A stretch of 11,654 bases of DNA from an uncultured Eubacteriales bacterium (lineage in GTDB: Bacteria > Bacillota > Clostridia > Oscillospirales > Acutalibacteraceae): positions 1 through 11,654 of the forward strand of contig ONFW01000106.1 of the NCBI GenBank assembly GCA_900317215.1, given 5' to 3'. Made by a program: the position numbers and the translations under genes. How positions within the stretch are numbered: position 1 is the stretch's first letter; each line of letters starts with the position of its first letter. The notes below the pieces were generated by a model that was given only the letters and a program-made list of their open reading frames with translations, did not search any database and had not been told where the DNA came from. This document shows, piece after piece, positions 1 to 7,129 of this stretch.

Positions 1-105
1 CTTCGAGGTGTCGTCCTTCGAGGTGTCGTCCTTCGAGGTATCGTCCTTTGAGGTGTCGTCCTTCGAGGTATCGTCCTTTGAGGTGTCGTCCTTTGAGGGT
101 TCTTC
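1..105 (-). repeat. 15-bp tandem repeat coding a DDTSK linker
   Basis: Six head-to-tail 15-bp units (1-90) each encode Asp-Asp-Thr-Ser-Lys. They differ only at silent positions (GAC/GAT-type and ACC/TCG/TCA third bases). A seventh unit at 91-105 is diverged and reads Glu-Glu-Pro-Ser-Lys. The array probably continues beyond position 1. It is in frame with the amylase and forms a charged, flexible linker between the cystatin-like modules and whatever anchors the protein. Confidence 0.95.
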
Positions 106-3100
106 GTCCGGATTGGTGCAATATGCATCAATATCAAAAGCAGCGATATTGGTGATCTCAGCCGTACCGTCAAGCATCTCATAAACCTCTACAACATAAA
201 TACTTGTAGTCGGCGTTTCTGTAACAAGCGTACCGTAAGCGAGCATGCGGTAATTCCTGCCTGCTACAAGCTGAGTGCCTATAACTGCTGTGGGGGTAAG
301 CGAAAGACCCATATTACTGTCAAGAGCATTCTTGACAGCCTCGGGGATCGGCGCGGAAGCCTCATTGTTATATGAAGCTACCCAGTTTCCGGGGCTTATT
401 TCAGGAATCTCTTCAAGCGTTTTGATGTTATCCGGGTCAATAGGCTTAATGCTTACAAGCGTAGTGTATTCTTCAACCATGTTGCTATAGACAGATACTA
501 TACTCCAGTTTGTGGGAGCATCCTTTCCTTCCGGTGTCTCCTTGCAAAGATAAGCGTAACGTACGCCTCTCCACCATGACTCTGCGGAAATCAGATCAAC
601 TGCTTCAAACCTGCTCTGGCCCTTGTAGCCATTTGCAAGTGCTTCCTCTAAAACTTCTCTTTCCTCGGCGGTTATATTATTTGCAGCAATTTCAGAGAAC
701 TCCCAGCCGCCTGAAACAGGCAAGGGCTCGGGATCGGGCTCTTCGTCCGGCTTTCCTGTGCTGTAAAACTCTCCGTCGTTGAATGCAACGCTTACCGGCC
801 AAAGCTCAAGATCGTCACCTGTTGTATCAAGCCTTACTCTTACAAGTGTATCAGAACCTGTTACATCAATAGAAACATTGGTCTGGCTGTTCTGCGTTCT
901 GTCATACTCCTCCTCATAGGTACCCCATGAAAGATCCCATGAATGATCCTTGCGTACCTTGAGCTCATAGCTGCCCTCTTTGACAGTAAAGCTGCCTTCA
1001 TAGATACCCTCTGATACCTCATACATCGGGATATCCTCTGCCCATGAGGACTCGGGCATACTGCCGATAATGCTGTATGCTGAAGGCTCGGGATCAGGCT
1101 CGGGCTCATCACCGGGTTTGCCTGTATATACATACTCGCCGTCGTCAAATGCGTAGCTCACGGGCCACAGCTCGAGATCGTCGCCTCTTGTGTCAAGCTT
1201 GACCTTAACTGTTGTCGTACCCTCTGTTGTTATTGCAACATTGGTCTGGCTGTTCTGAGTTCTGTCATAGTCCTCCTCATAAACGCCCCATGAAAGATCC
1301 CATGAACCGTCCTTGCGAACCTTGAACTCATAGCTGCCGGCTGCTACCGTAAATTCACCCTCGAATACGCCGGTTGAAGTCTCATACATCGGGATATCGG
1401 TGCTCCAGCCGGAGGAGGGCATGCTGCCGATGATGCTGTATGCGGAAGCCTCGGGGCCGGGCTCGGGCTCGGGCTCAGGATCCTCTCCCTCACCGGGATA
1501 GTTTGTCCACTTGTTGCCGTCATAGAGCTTCTTGTCGGTATACTTCATGGTCATGCCTGTCTGCATTGCTCCGGGGATCTGATCGCCCTTGCCGTTGTTG
1601 AAGATTATCATTATATGATCGCAGGTAGCGAATTTCTCGGGAAGCTGATAGCTGTAGTAGTTCTCACCGCAGTCTGTCATCTCAACGCCGGGCCATGAGC
1701 CGTTTGTTATCGTCTCCGCGCCGCTCTCATCGTAAACATAGATGTTAATGGTATCCCACTTAGCCTTGCTGTTGTCGAAAACAATGCCGCCTGCCTCAAC
1801 CTCAGGCATGCTTCTGTCTGCAACCTTATTGTACTTATAAACAGCACTTACGGGATCACCGTTCTTATCCTCAGCCTTAAGGCTAAGTATTACTTTAACA
1901 TCGTCAGGCATATCCTTGCCTATTGTGACAACATCACCGTCAACAAAGCTGCCCTCGTCATATATTCTGTTTTCTCCGTCAACAAACACACTGTAGGTTG
2001 CGTTGTCTGCCGCTACGGTATGGAGGGTAACGTCCATTGTTCCGGAGAATTCCGTATCGGAAAGCTTGTCTGCATAGACCTTGCCTGCGAAAGCAGAATC
2101 ATAAACAACAGCGATACCGCTCTCACCAACAGTACCGGAAATTGTATCCTCTGTTACCACAAACTCATTTCCGGTCACCTCGTCATAATATGTTCCTGCA
2201 GGAACATAACCTTCAAAGTTTTCTACAGTTACAGCACCGTCTCCGCTGCCGCATACAATAACAGCTCCGCCGCCCTTGCGGACGATAACGGCGTTATTAT
2301 CCGTTACGCCATAGATGTCAGCCATACCGACCATTGCATTGTGGAAATGGTTGACCGCTGCAATCTCGGGGCTTGTAAACTGCATTGCACCCTTTACGCC
2401 TATTCTTATGCTCTCACGGGCTTTAGCAAAGGGACGTGAAAGATAAAGCGCAGAAGACTCTGCTCTCGCTGCCGCAACAGCATAAGCTCTGTCTATAGTA
2501 TTCTGGCTGTATGCGTTGGTATCCTTGCCCTCCTTGTTGGAGTATGTGTCATGGCTCTCGCCCCAGTATACGATCTTATCCGCAGCAACGCCCTCTGTTG
2601 TCCAGTTTCCGCCTGCAACGGGAGCTTTGCCGCTGTTAAAGGAATCTGCAAGCTGCTTTGAATATGTATTGTCTGTTACGGACATATATTTGGTGTATTC
2701 GACCATGAGATCCTCGCCGCCGCCGTCATAAGGACCGTTGAGTATCTCGCCATAGTTATAAAGGCCGGAATCCGTTACTACTGCCCAGAAATCGCAATCC
2801 TCGCTCGGCAGACCTATATGCTTTGCGGCATCCCAGCGGATACCGTCAACACCCATATCCTTCAGCTCATCTACAAAGCCCTTGACCACCTGCTGAACGT
2901 ATTCATGCTCGGAGTTGATGTCCTGCATGCCGATATCACCGTGAGTTACCTCATAACGGTTCTTATAGCTAATGACAGGTCCAAAATCGTGCCAATACTC
3001 ATCGGCTGCAAGATCCTGCTGGATATTGTTGTGATCTCCCGCAAGATGATTGGCAACAACGTCAACGATCACCTTGATGCCGTAACGCTCGGCAGCGTCA

Positions 3101-3477
3101 CAAAGCTCCTTGAGCTCCTCAGCGGTACCGAGATCTCCGTTCTCAGCTACCTTGAAGGCAGTCGGCTGATAGAGCCAATACCAGGGACCTGTTCCCTCTG
3201 CAGGCTGAACAGGTGATGTCTGAACAGCCGAGAAGCCCGCTTTTGCGATATCGTCAAGGCTATCGATTATATCAGTGTATTTCCAATCGAAGCAATGAAG
3301 GATAACGCCGTCCTGGATATTCTCAACAAGACCGTACTCATTTGAAGGGGCAGCATTTACGAGCGTGCTTACAGCACCCATACCCGCAAACGATGTTACC
3401 GCAAGAGCCGCTGCTATAGACAGGCAGGCCGCTCTTTTGCTGACCCTGCTCTTTGCAGAGCCTGTTTGTGTTTTCAC
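1..3477 (-). CDS. Secreted multimodular alpha-amylase (GH13_28 type), C-terminus cut by the window
   Basis: Hydrolyses internal alpha-1,4 links of starch outside the cell. The frame is open for 1159 codons from a GTG start at 3477; an AGGAG lies 10 nt upstream, and another in-frame GTG (3484-3486) sits too close to it. Residues 1-43 are a signal peptide (basic N-terminus, Ala/Leu core, probable VNA cleavage). The barrel (about 45-465) resembles Bacillus AmyE: WYWLYQPT, DVVANH (139-144), GIRWDAAKH with nucleophile D216, YGEIL with acid/base E244, ESHDT with D310. The full catalytic triad suggests an active enzyme. Then follow a small beta domain (about 470-555), a CBM26-like starch-binding module (about 562-660), two X25/SusE-like modules (about 677-785 and 798-905) joined by Glu/Pro/Asp linkers, two cystatin-like modules (923-1020 and 1030-1117), and DDTSK repeats. 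The cell-surface attachment mode lies beyond the window. It has its own promoter and lies downstream of a dockerin gene on the same strand. Catalytic assignment is firm; CBM family names are from memory of motifs. Confidence 0.93.
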   Translation of the reverse strand, partial: MKTQTGSAKSRVSKRAACLSIAAALAVTSFAGMGAVSTLVNAAPSNEYGLVENIQDGVILHCFDWKYTDIIDSLDDIAKAGFSAVQTSPVQPAEGTGPWYWLYQPTAFKVAENGDLGTAEELKELCDAAERYGIKVIVDVVANHLAGDHNNIQQDLAADEYWHDFGPVISYKNRYEVTHGDIGMQDINSEHEYVQQVVKGFVDELKDMGVDGIRWDAAKHIGLPSEDCDFWAVVTDSGLYNYGEILNGPYDGGGEDLMVEYTKYMSVTDNTYSKQLADSFNSGKAPVAGGNWTTEGVAADKIVYWGESHDTYSNKEGKDTNAYSQNTIDRAYAVAAARAESSALYLSRPFAKARESIRIGVKGAMQFTSPEIAAVNHFHNAMVGMADIYGVTDNNAVIVRKGGGAVIVCGSGDGAVTVENFEGYVPAGTYYDEVTGNEFVVTEDTISGTVGESGIAVVYDSAFAGKVYADKLSDTEFSGTMDVTLHTVAADNATYSVFVDGENRIYDEGSFVDGDVVTIGKDMPDDVKVILSLKAEDKNGDPVSAVYKYNKVADRSMPEVEAGGIVFDNSKAKWDTINIYVYDESGAETITNGSWPGVEMTDCGENYYSYQLPEKFATCDHIMIIFNNGKGDQIPGAMQTGMTMKYTDKKLYDGNKWTNYPGEGEDPEPEPEPGPEASAYSIIGSMPSSGWSTDIPMYETSTGVFEGEFTVAAGSYEFKVRKDGSWDLSWGVYEEDYDRTQNSQTNVAITTEGTTTVKVKLDTRGDDLELWPVSYAFDDGEYVYTGKPGDEPEPDPEPSAYSIIGSMPESSWAEDIPMYEVSEGIYEGSFTVKEGSYELKVRKDHSWDLSWGTYEEEYDRTQNSQTNVSIDVTGSDTLVRVRLDTTGDDLELWPVSVAFNDGEFYSTGKPDEEPDPEPLPVSGGWEFSEIAANNITAEEREVLEEALANGYKGQSRFEAVDLISAESWWRGVRYAYLCKETPEGKDAPTNWSIVSVYSNMVEEYTTLVSIKPIDPDNIKTLEEIPEISPGNWVASYNNEASAPIPEAVKNALDSNMGLSLTPTAVIGTQLVAGRNYRMLAYGTLVTETPTTSIYVVEVYEMLDGTAEITNIAAFDIDAYCTNPDEEPSKDDTSKDDTSKDDTSKDDTSKDDTSKDDTSK
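756..1460 (-). repeat. Duplicated 121-residue X25/SusE-like module in the amylase
   Basis: Two copies of one module lie in direct order with a period of 363 bp, for example ATTGGTCTGGCTGTTCTG at 877 and again at 1240. Both read Y-S-I-I-G-S-M-P near the start, K-V-R-K-D-x-S-W-D-L-S-W-G in the middle, and D-D-L-E-L-W-P-V-S near the end. The pattern resembles the X25/SusE-type immunoglobulin-like modules seen in pullulanases and starch-binding proteins. High DNA similarity points to a fairly recent internal duplication. The starch-binding role is inference. Confidence 0.8.
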
Positions 3478-3508
3478 TATGATCACTCTCCTAAAAAGAC
3501 TTACCATG

Positions 3509-3538
3509 CCTTTATGCCTGCTGTCGAGCGCATAAAAG
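3509..3538 (-). promoter_or_regulatory. Stem-loop in the amylase mRNA leader
   Basis: Read on the minus strand, CTTTTATGC (3530-3538) pairs with GCATAAAGG (3509-3517), giving nine pairs with one G-U. An inner GCT/AGC pairing extends the helix. It lies between the predicted transcription start (near 3547) and the AGGAG ribosome binding site (3488-3492). No U-run follows, so it is not a terminator. It may stabilise the mRNA or tune translation; that role is inference. Confidence 0.5.
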
Positions 3539-3553
3539 CTGATATACATATTC

Positions 3554-3582
3554 ATACTACCACTTTAGTTCATTTTTTGCAA
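3554..3582 (-). promoter_or_regulatory. Sigma-A-type promoter of the amylase gene
   Basis: On the minus strand, TTGCAA (3577-3582) and TAGTAT (3554-3559) are separated by exactly 17 bp, and the -10 is preceded by TGG, an extended TGn element. The predicted start near 3547 gives a leader of about 70 nt. The amylase can therefore be transcribed apart from the dockerin gene 285 bp upstream. Confidence 0.65.
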
Positions 3583-3592
3583 ATAGAAAATC

Positions 3593-3639
3593 CTGCCGGT
3601 AAAGATATTTTTTATTCTGTTCAGCTAATTTTCCGGCAG
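3593..3639. repeat. Inverted repeat upstream of the amylase promoter
   Basis: CTGCCGG (3593-3599) and its exact complement CCGGCAG (3633-3639) are separated by 33 AT-rich bases. The nearer arm lies about 10 bp upstream of the -35 box, where activator half-sites or a silencing loop could act. The 3478-3762 gap otherwise holds no convincing gene; the short frame at 3557-3766 has no ribosome binding site and overlaps the promoter. Confidence 0.35.
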
Positions 3640-3762
3640 TAAGCGACATTTCTTTGTGACGTCCTACAGTTTTTTTGCTGATTTTTATCAGTATTAACAA
3701 TCTTCCATTATTCTCTTGTGCTAATGCACAAACATAACTTATCAGATTTGTCAGCCTGTTAT

Positions 3763-5160
3763 TCAACTATAAATGATCCTGTGTAATAAATACAGATCTC
3801 TTATATCCAAAGAGCTGTCATCGTTGATATCAGCAGCATAGAGCGCCGCCCCCTCAAGCCTCTTTTCTTCGCAGAGATGCTTTGTCATAGCACCGATATC
3901 AGATGTATTAATATTTCCCTCGCCTGTCAGATCTCCGCTTACGACTATTTTGAAGACCTCTGCGGATTCTCCGTCATTATAGAGGGTAACAGTCGAGCCT
4001 GTCCCTATCCTTCCGCTGCTCACCGTTCTGCCCCTGTAATCTCTGAAACCGAGCTCGCCCGGATACACAAGCGCTCTCTTGAGGCCTGCGACAGTCGTTC
4101 CCTCCGGAACCCCGAAAATATATCCTGCTCTGATTTCATATTCATTGCTGATAAGCTTTATATCATTTCTTGTACTGCTCTGATCAAAGCTTTCCTCCCT
4201 GCTTTGTTCGTCATTATCCCTTCGGCTGCTCTGCTCCGGTATACTGCTCTGTCCTGTCACCTGCTCCGTACTGCTTTCCTCAACGCTGATCGGTACGAAC
4301 GCCTTTTTGTCAACCGGCACAGGCTTATTTCCGCAGAGCACTGCCAGACTCTCTCCGCTTGTTACAACCTCATCCGCACCATACGGCAGTTCACTGAGCC
4401 TTGCTGTGACTTCTCCGTTCATATCAAGCCTTAAAAGCTCCTTTCCGTCAAGAGCGTACAACTCTCCGCGACAATATACCGTATTCCCATATCCCGTGGT
4501 ACATAGTCTTTCAAAGCCCTTATCATCACTTAAGCGGAATACTCCTCCCTGACTGTCACAGAAGATCTCTCCACTGCGTACAAAGGGCTGCTGCGGCACC
4601 TCACATTTCGTTTTTCTCCCGTTCGCAGCAGAGAATACGCCGTCTGACAGCACTGCGATAAGCCTGCCTTCACATACAAGCAGTGCCTCAACGCTTTGAG
4701 ATACAGCAATACTCTCATAGTCATCATTTATATCATCATATATCCTGATATGCTTATCGTCACGGCTATCCGTTATATACACCCTTCCGCCGCATACAGC
4801 AGAGCAGCCGGGCTTCGGCATAGTATTCTCCGCTATCACCATATTGTCGCCCTGCACAAAGGGACGGAATATCCCTGCTGCACCGTCAAAGCTGCATACT
4901 ACATAAACGTCCGTTCCATCAAGCAGCAGCTCCAGCGCTTCAACGCTTTCAATTGCAGTTCTTGTTTTTTCGCCGCTGCCGTTATAGCAGTCTAGGACAA
5001 AGCCCGATCTCTCAGAGCTAAGGGTATAGAATCTGCCGTTTTCATCAGAGTAGATACTCACTCCTCCTGCAGTGCCGGATACCCTGCCCGCACTCATCAG
5101 CAGACACAGCGCTGCCGCACAAACAAGCATACATATCATCTTTTTTATTGTTCCCGACAT
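3763..5160 (-). CDS. Secreted beta-propeller-like protein with C-terminal type I dockerin
   Basis: No enzyme active site recognised. The ATG at 5160 is preceded by GAGGAGG with 7 nt spacing and opens a signal peptide (about residues 1-30, MSGTIKKM then a Cys/Leu/Ala core), giving 465 residues. The frame continues upstream to a TTG at 5340, but that extension lacks a ribosome site and would bury the signal peptide. Residues 33-285 show repeated short beta segments of the G-x-V-Y/L-Y-A/I-x-D type, suggesting a propeller. A Ser/Gln/Glu linker (about 290-335) and a small beta domain (about 338-405, GTTVAGLK and VSSGRIGTG) precede the dockerin (408-465). Its two calcium loops have ligands at D410, T412, E414, N416, N418, D421 and D444, N446, D448, S450, D452, D455. 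Dockerins bind cohesins on scaffoldins, so the protein is probably docked into an extracellular complex. The adjacent amylase suggests starch; a scaffold, sensor or binding role are alternatives. Confidence 0.85.
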   Translation of the reverse strand: MSGTIKKMICMLVCAAALCLLMSAGRVSGTAGGVSIYSDENGRFYTLSSERSGFVLDCYNGSGEKTRTAIESVEALELLLDGTDVYVVCSFDGAAGIFRPFVQGDNMVIAENTMPKPGCSAVCGGRVYITDSRDDKHIRIYDDINDDYESIAVSQSVEALLVCEGRLIAVLSDGVFSAANGRKTKCEVPQQPFVRSGEIFCDSQGGVFRLSDDKGFERLCTTGYGNTVYCRGELYALDGKELLRLDMNGEVTARLSELPYGADEVVTSGESLAVLCGNKPVPVDKKAFVPISVEESSTEQVTGQSSIPEQSSRRDNDEQSREESFDQSSTRNDIKLISNEYEIRAGYIFGVPEGTTVAGLKRALVYPGELGFRDYRGRTVSSGRIGTGSTVTLYNDGESAEVFKIVVSGDLTGEGNINTSDIGAMTKHLCEEKRLEGAALYAADINDDSSLDIRDLYLLHRIIYS

Positions 5161-5391
5161 AGCTGTTCCTCCTCTGCTATGACAATCCCCGACCTTATTA
5201 TACTCCTTTTTCAGCAAGCATACATCCACAATATTATTCACAAATCCCGAGATAAAGCACCCGCCTTCACAAGCCGCATCCATAACCTCCTGCAACATAG
5301 ACGTCAGCTTTAAACAAGGAGCAAGCAACGCCGTCAACAAGCATCGGGAGCTTCAGCTCCTCATCAGTTACATCAAAACCCACAACATTAA
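5161..5391 (-). pseudogene. Possible frame-broken coding remnant upstream of the dockerin gene
   Basis: Two minus-strand frames show the strong G-first codon bias of the neighbouring genes, one after the other. Frame A runs from about 5391 to a TGA at 5267-5269 and reads, for example, GFDVTDEELKLPMLVDG. The next frame, in phase with the dockerin gene, runs from about 5290 to 5161 without a stop and reads, for example, GGCFISGFVNNIVDV. Neither has a good start or ribosome site. One frameshift near 5270-5295 would join them. I do not recognise the product; chance or a sequencing indel are alternatives. Confidence 0.3.
5197..5202 (-). promoter_or_regulatory. Candidate -10 box of the dockerin gene
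   Basis: A perfect TATAAT lies on the minus strand about 37 bp before the ATG at 5160, which would give a leader of roughly 30 nt containing the GAGGAGG. No good -35 hexamer lies 16-18 bp upstream, so either an activator is needed or the match is fortuitous. Confidence 0.35.
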
Positions 5392-5441
5392 AAAGCACTC
5401 TCAAAATACTTAATGCAAAACAGAGAATAATAATAGATTTC

Positions 5442-5470
5442 TTGAAAATAAAAAAACGCTGTGCTATAAT
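5442..5470 (+). promoter_or_regulatory. Near-consensus promoter of the CofE-like gene
   Basis: TTGAAA (5442-5447), a 17-bp spacer and a perfect TATAAT (5465-5470) preceded by TGC, an extended -10. The predicted start near 5477 leaves a 70-nt leader ending in GAGGAG (5531-5536), 10 nt before the ATG. This is the strongest promoter in the window and implies substantial constitutive transcription. Confidence 0.8.
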
Positions 5471-5546
5471 GGCAATGTTGAAAAAGGGGAATTATCACTA
5501 AACAGCCAGGCTTTCTTTCATTTTATAAAAGAGGAGATATCACGCC

Positions 5547-6257
5547 ATGGAATATTCAATGAACGAGGGAAAACGTGTAGAGATCGAGGTCAACGGAAAG
5601 CTTTATAAAAGAAAGGCAATTAAAACTCATTTTGTAAAGCAAGGCGAATCCTATATCGACATCATGAATAAATATGTTGCACCCTGCTACACCGAGGGCG
5701 ATTTCATCTCCATAAGCGAAAAGATCATTGCACTGTGTCAGAACAGAGTCGTTAAGCGTGAGGATATCAAGATCGGCTTCTGGGCAAAGTTCCTTTCAAA
5801 ATTTGCCTCTCATCCCGACACAGGCGTTGGCGTGGGAGAAACGATAAAAATGCAGTACGCCATAGATAAGGTCGGACTTCCAAAGGTATTATGGGCTGCC
5901 TTCTGCAGTGCCGTTACAAAGCCTTTCGGCAGACGCGGCGTTTTCTATGAGATAGTCGGCGAAGAGGTTTCCGGTCTTGACGGCTTCTATGACCACGTAT
6001 GGACAGAATATCGTGATATAGGCATTGAGATGCCCGAAAATCCCACAGGCGTCTGCAATGAGATCAAGGAAAAATGCGGTATATCCTGTATGCTCGTTGA
6101 TGCAAACGATCTCGGACAGGAAATACTCGGATTTTCCGATGATCTCAAGGACATCGAATCCAGCCTCAAGGAATTTATCAAGGATAATCCTGCAGGTCAG
6201 GGACAGGAGACTACCCCCATAATCCTTATGCACCCCGCAGAAGCTGCTGCAGAGTAA
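5547..6257 (+). CDS. CofE-like protein (coenzyme F420-0:gamma-glutamyl ligase family)
   Basis: The 236-residue product has no signal peptide or membrane segment, so it is cytoplasmic. The pattern EGDFISISEKIIALCQNRVV (50-69) matches the N-terminal G-D-x-I-x-I-x-E-K-I-x-x-x-x-x-x-R signature of the CofE/FbiB ligase family, which adds glutamate to F420-0 in methanogens and actinobacteria. It is followed by a Gly-rich stretch (HPDTGVGVGETI, 89-100) and GRRGVFYEIVGEEVSG (128-143), then an acidic central part and a C-terminal ETTPIILM segment typical of this clostridial branch. No F420 biosynthetic or F420-dependent gene is nearby, and most Clostridia lack the cofactor, so the true substrate is probably another carboxylate; this is inference. 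It is monocistronic, with a near-consensus promoter and its own terminator. The start at 5547 fits the GAGGAG 10 nt upstream; M5 is too distant. Confidence 0.7.
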   Translation: MEYSMNEGKRVEIEVNGKLYKRKAIKTHFVKQGESYIDIMNKYVAPCYTEGDFISISEKIIALCQNRVVKREDIKIGFWAKFLSKFASHPDTGVGVGETIKMQYAIDKVGLPKVLWAAFCSAVTKPFGRRGVFYEIVGEEVSGLDGFYDHVWTEYRDIGIEMPENPTGVCNEIKEKCGISCMLVDANDLGQEILGFSDDLKDIESSLKEFIKDNPAGQGQETTPIILMHPAEAAAE

Positions 6258-6278
6258 ACCCGTCCATATAATAATTCA

Positions 6279-6312
6279 CCCCGTACAGGCATGAGCTTGT
6301 ACGGGGTTTTTT
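6279..6312 (+). terminator. Intrinsic terminator after the CofE-like gene
   Basis: CCCCGTACA (6279-6287) pairs perfectly with TGTACGGGG (6298-6306) around a 10-nt loop and is followed by six T residues. It starts 21 nt after the stop codon. The minus-strand gene ends at 6312, directly beside it, so the hairpin could also end that transcript, though the minus side has only a weak U-rich tail (TGAATTATTAT). Confidence 0.93.
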
Positions 6313-7040
6313 CAACTGTTGAGCAGATAATTCCTTACTCTCTGCATACGGCTGTCAAGAACTGCGCTCTCCTCTGCACATTCGATCAGCTCTTTAGTCA
6401 GCATTTCAAGCTTTTCAGGAGAGATGCTCTTTTTATACTTCATCTTGTGTTCAAGACTCGCCCAGAAATCCATTGCTATAGTCCTAAGCTGTACCTCGAC
6501 CTTTACATCCTTTTTTTCGTTTTCAAGGAATATCGGCACGGATACGATCAAGTGAAGACTTCTGTAGCCGCTCGGTTTTGGAGATATTATATAGTCCTTC
6601 TTGCTTATCAGCGTAATGTCGTCCTGCTGAAGCAGACAGTTCGCAAGTCTGTAGATATCGTCCACAAATGAACATATCACCCTTACTCCTGCCACGTCAT
6701 TGATATTTTCCTCTATCGACTCAAGCGTCTTGGGCAGCTTTTTTCTGATAAGCTTGCGAAGGATACTGTCGTAATCCTTTACCCTCGTCTTTATCGACTC
6801 TATCGGATTGCCGTCATATTTCAGTGAAAACTGCTCATTCAGCACCTTGAACTTTGTTTCTATCTCCATGATAGCACAGTTGTAATTCGCAAAAAACTGC
6901 TCAACAGGAATTATATGCTCCTGAACAAGATCCAGAAGCTTTTCCTCATTGAAGTTTAGCTGCTTTGTGAACCTCACTATCTCCATGGCAACTTTATCGG
7001 GAGTCTCTGCGCCCATTTCAAATAATCCTTCGTCCTGCAT
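6312..7040 (-). CDS. relQ: Small alarmone synthetase, RelQ/SasB (YjbM) class
   Basis: Transfers pyrophosphate from ATP to GTP or GDP to make (p)ppGpp, signalling starvation or cell-wall stress. The 242-residue product has only the synthetase domain: NPIESIKTRVKD (78-89), NDVAGVRVICSF (114-125, with a likely Mg ligand D115), KPSGYRSLHL (155-164), and VEVQLRTIAMDFWASLEHK (181-199, with E182). There is no hydrolase HD domain, TGS or ACT region, which separates it from long RelA/SpoT enzymes. The DFWASLEHK segment and C-terminal helices fit the tetrameric RelQ branch rather than RelP. It is about 30 residues longer than Bacillus SasB, mostly at the N-terminus. AGGAGG lies 6 nt before the ATG. It sits 198 bp downstream of the foldase gene on the same strand, with a hairpin between them, so separate transcription is likely. 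Confidence 0.92.
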   Translation of the reverse strand: MQDEGLFEMGAETPDKVAMEIVRFTKQLNFNEEKLLDLVQEHIIPVEQFFANYNCAIMEIETKFKVLNEQFSLKYDGNPIESIKTRVKDYDSILRKLIRKKLPKTLESIEENINDVAGVRVICSFVDDIYRLANCLLQQDDITLISKKDYIISPKPSGYRSLHLIVSVPIFLENEKKDVKVEVQLRTIAMDFWASLEHKMKYKKSISPEKLEMLTKELIECAEESAVLDSRMQRVRNYLLNS

Positions 7041-7129
7041 TTTTTACCTCCTTTTTTGAATACTCCGAGTTTTTCGGACAGCTCCGGATCAAGGCCCTCT
7101 GAACAGTCTCAGACCCCGACTTTTCCATT

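Noticed and set aside
1..105. The short repeats at the start as a CRISPR array
   Set aside because: Units are 15 bp, contiguous with no spacers, and in frame with the amylase as DDTSK codons.
2020..2439. Plus-strand open frames inside the amylase (also 275-490, 2516-2731, 2818-3216)
   Set aside because: They oppose a frame with complete GH13 motifs, lack ribosome sites and show no domain pattern.
3716..3731. TTGTGC-TAAT-GCACAA hairpin as the terminator of the dockerin gene
   Set aside because: The 6-bp stem is followed by no T-run on either strand.
3557..3766. A 69-residue minus-strand frame between the amylase and dockerin genes
   Set aside because: It covers the amylase promoter, has no ribosome site, overlaps the dockerin stop region, and its composition looks non-coding.
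3877..4434. 185-residue plus-strand frame opposite the dockerin gene
   Set aside because: A mirror of the high codon bias on the other strand; no start signal and no recognisable domain.
5161..5340. A 60-residue N-terminal extension of the dockerin protein from TTG at 5340
   Set aside because: GAGGAGG is placed correctly for the ATG at 5160, which begins a standard signal peptide; the extension would bury it.
5346..5362. GGAGCT/AGCTCC hairpin upstream of the dockerin gene as a riboswitch or terminator
   Set aside because: A single short stem without a U-run or other conserved parts; it also lies within the coding-like stretch.
5889..6233. Minus-strand frames opposite the CofE-like gene
   Set aside because: The plus frame has a promoter, ribosome site, family motif and terminator; the opposing frames have none.
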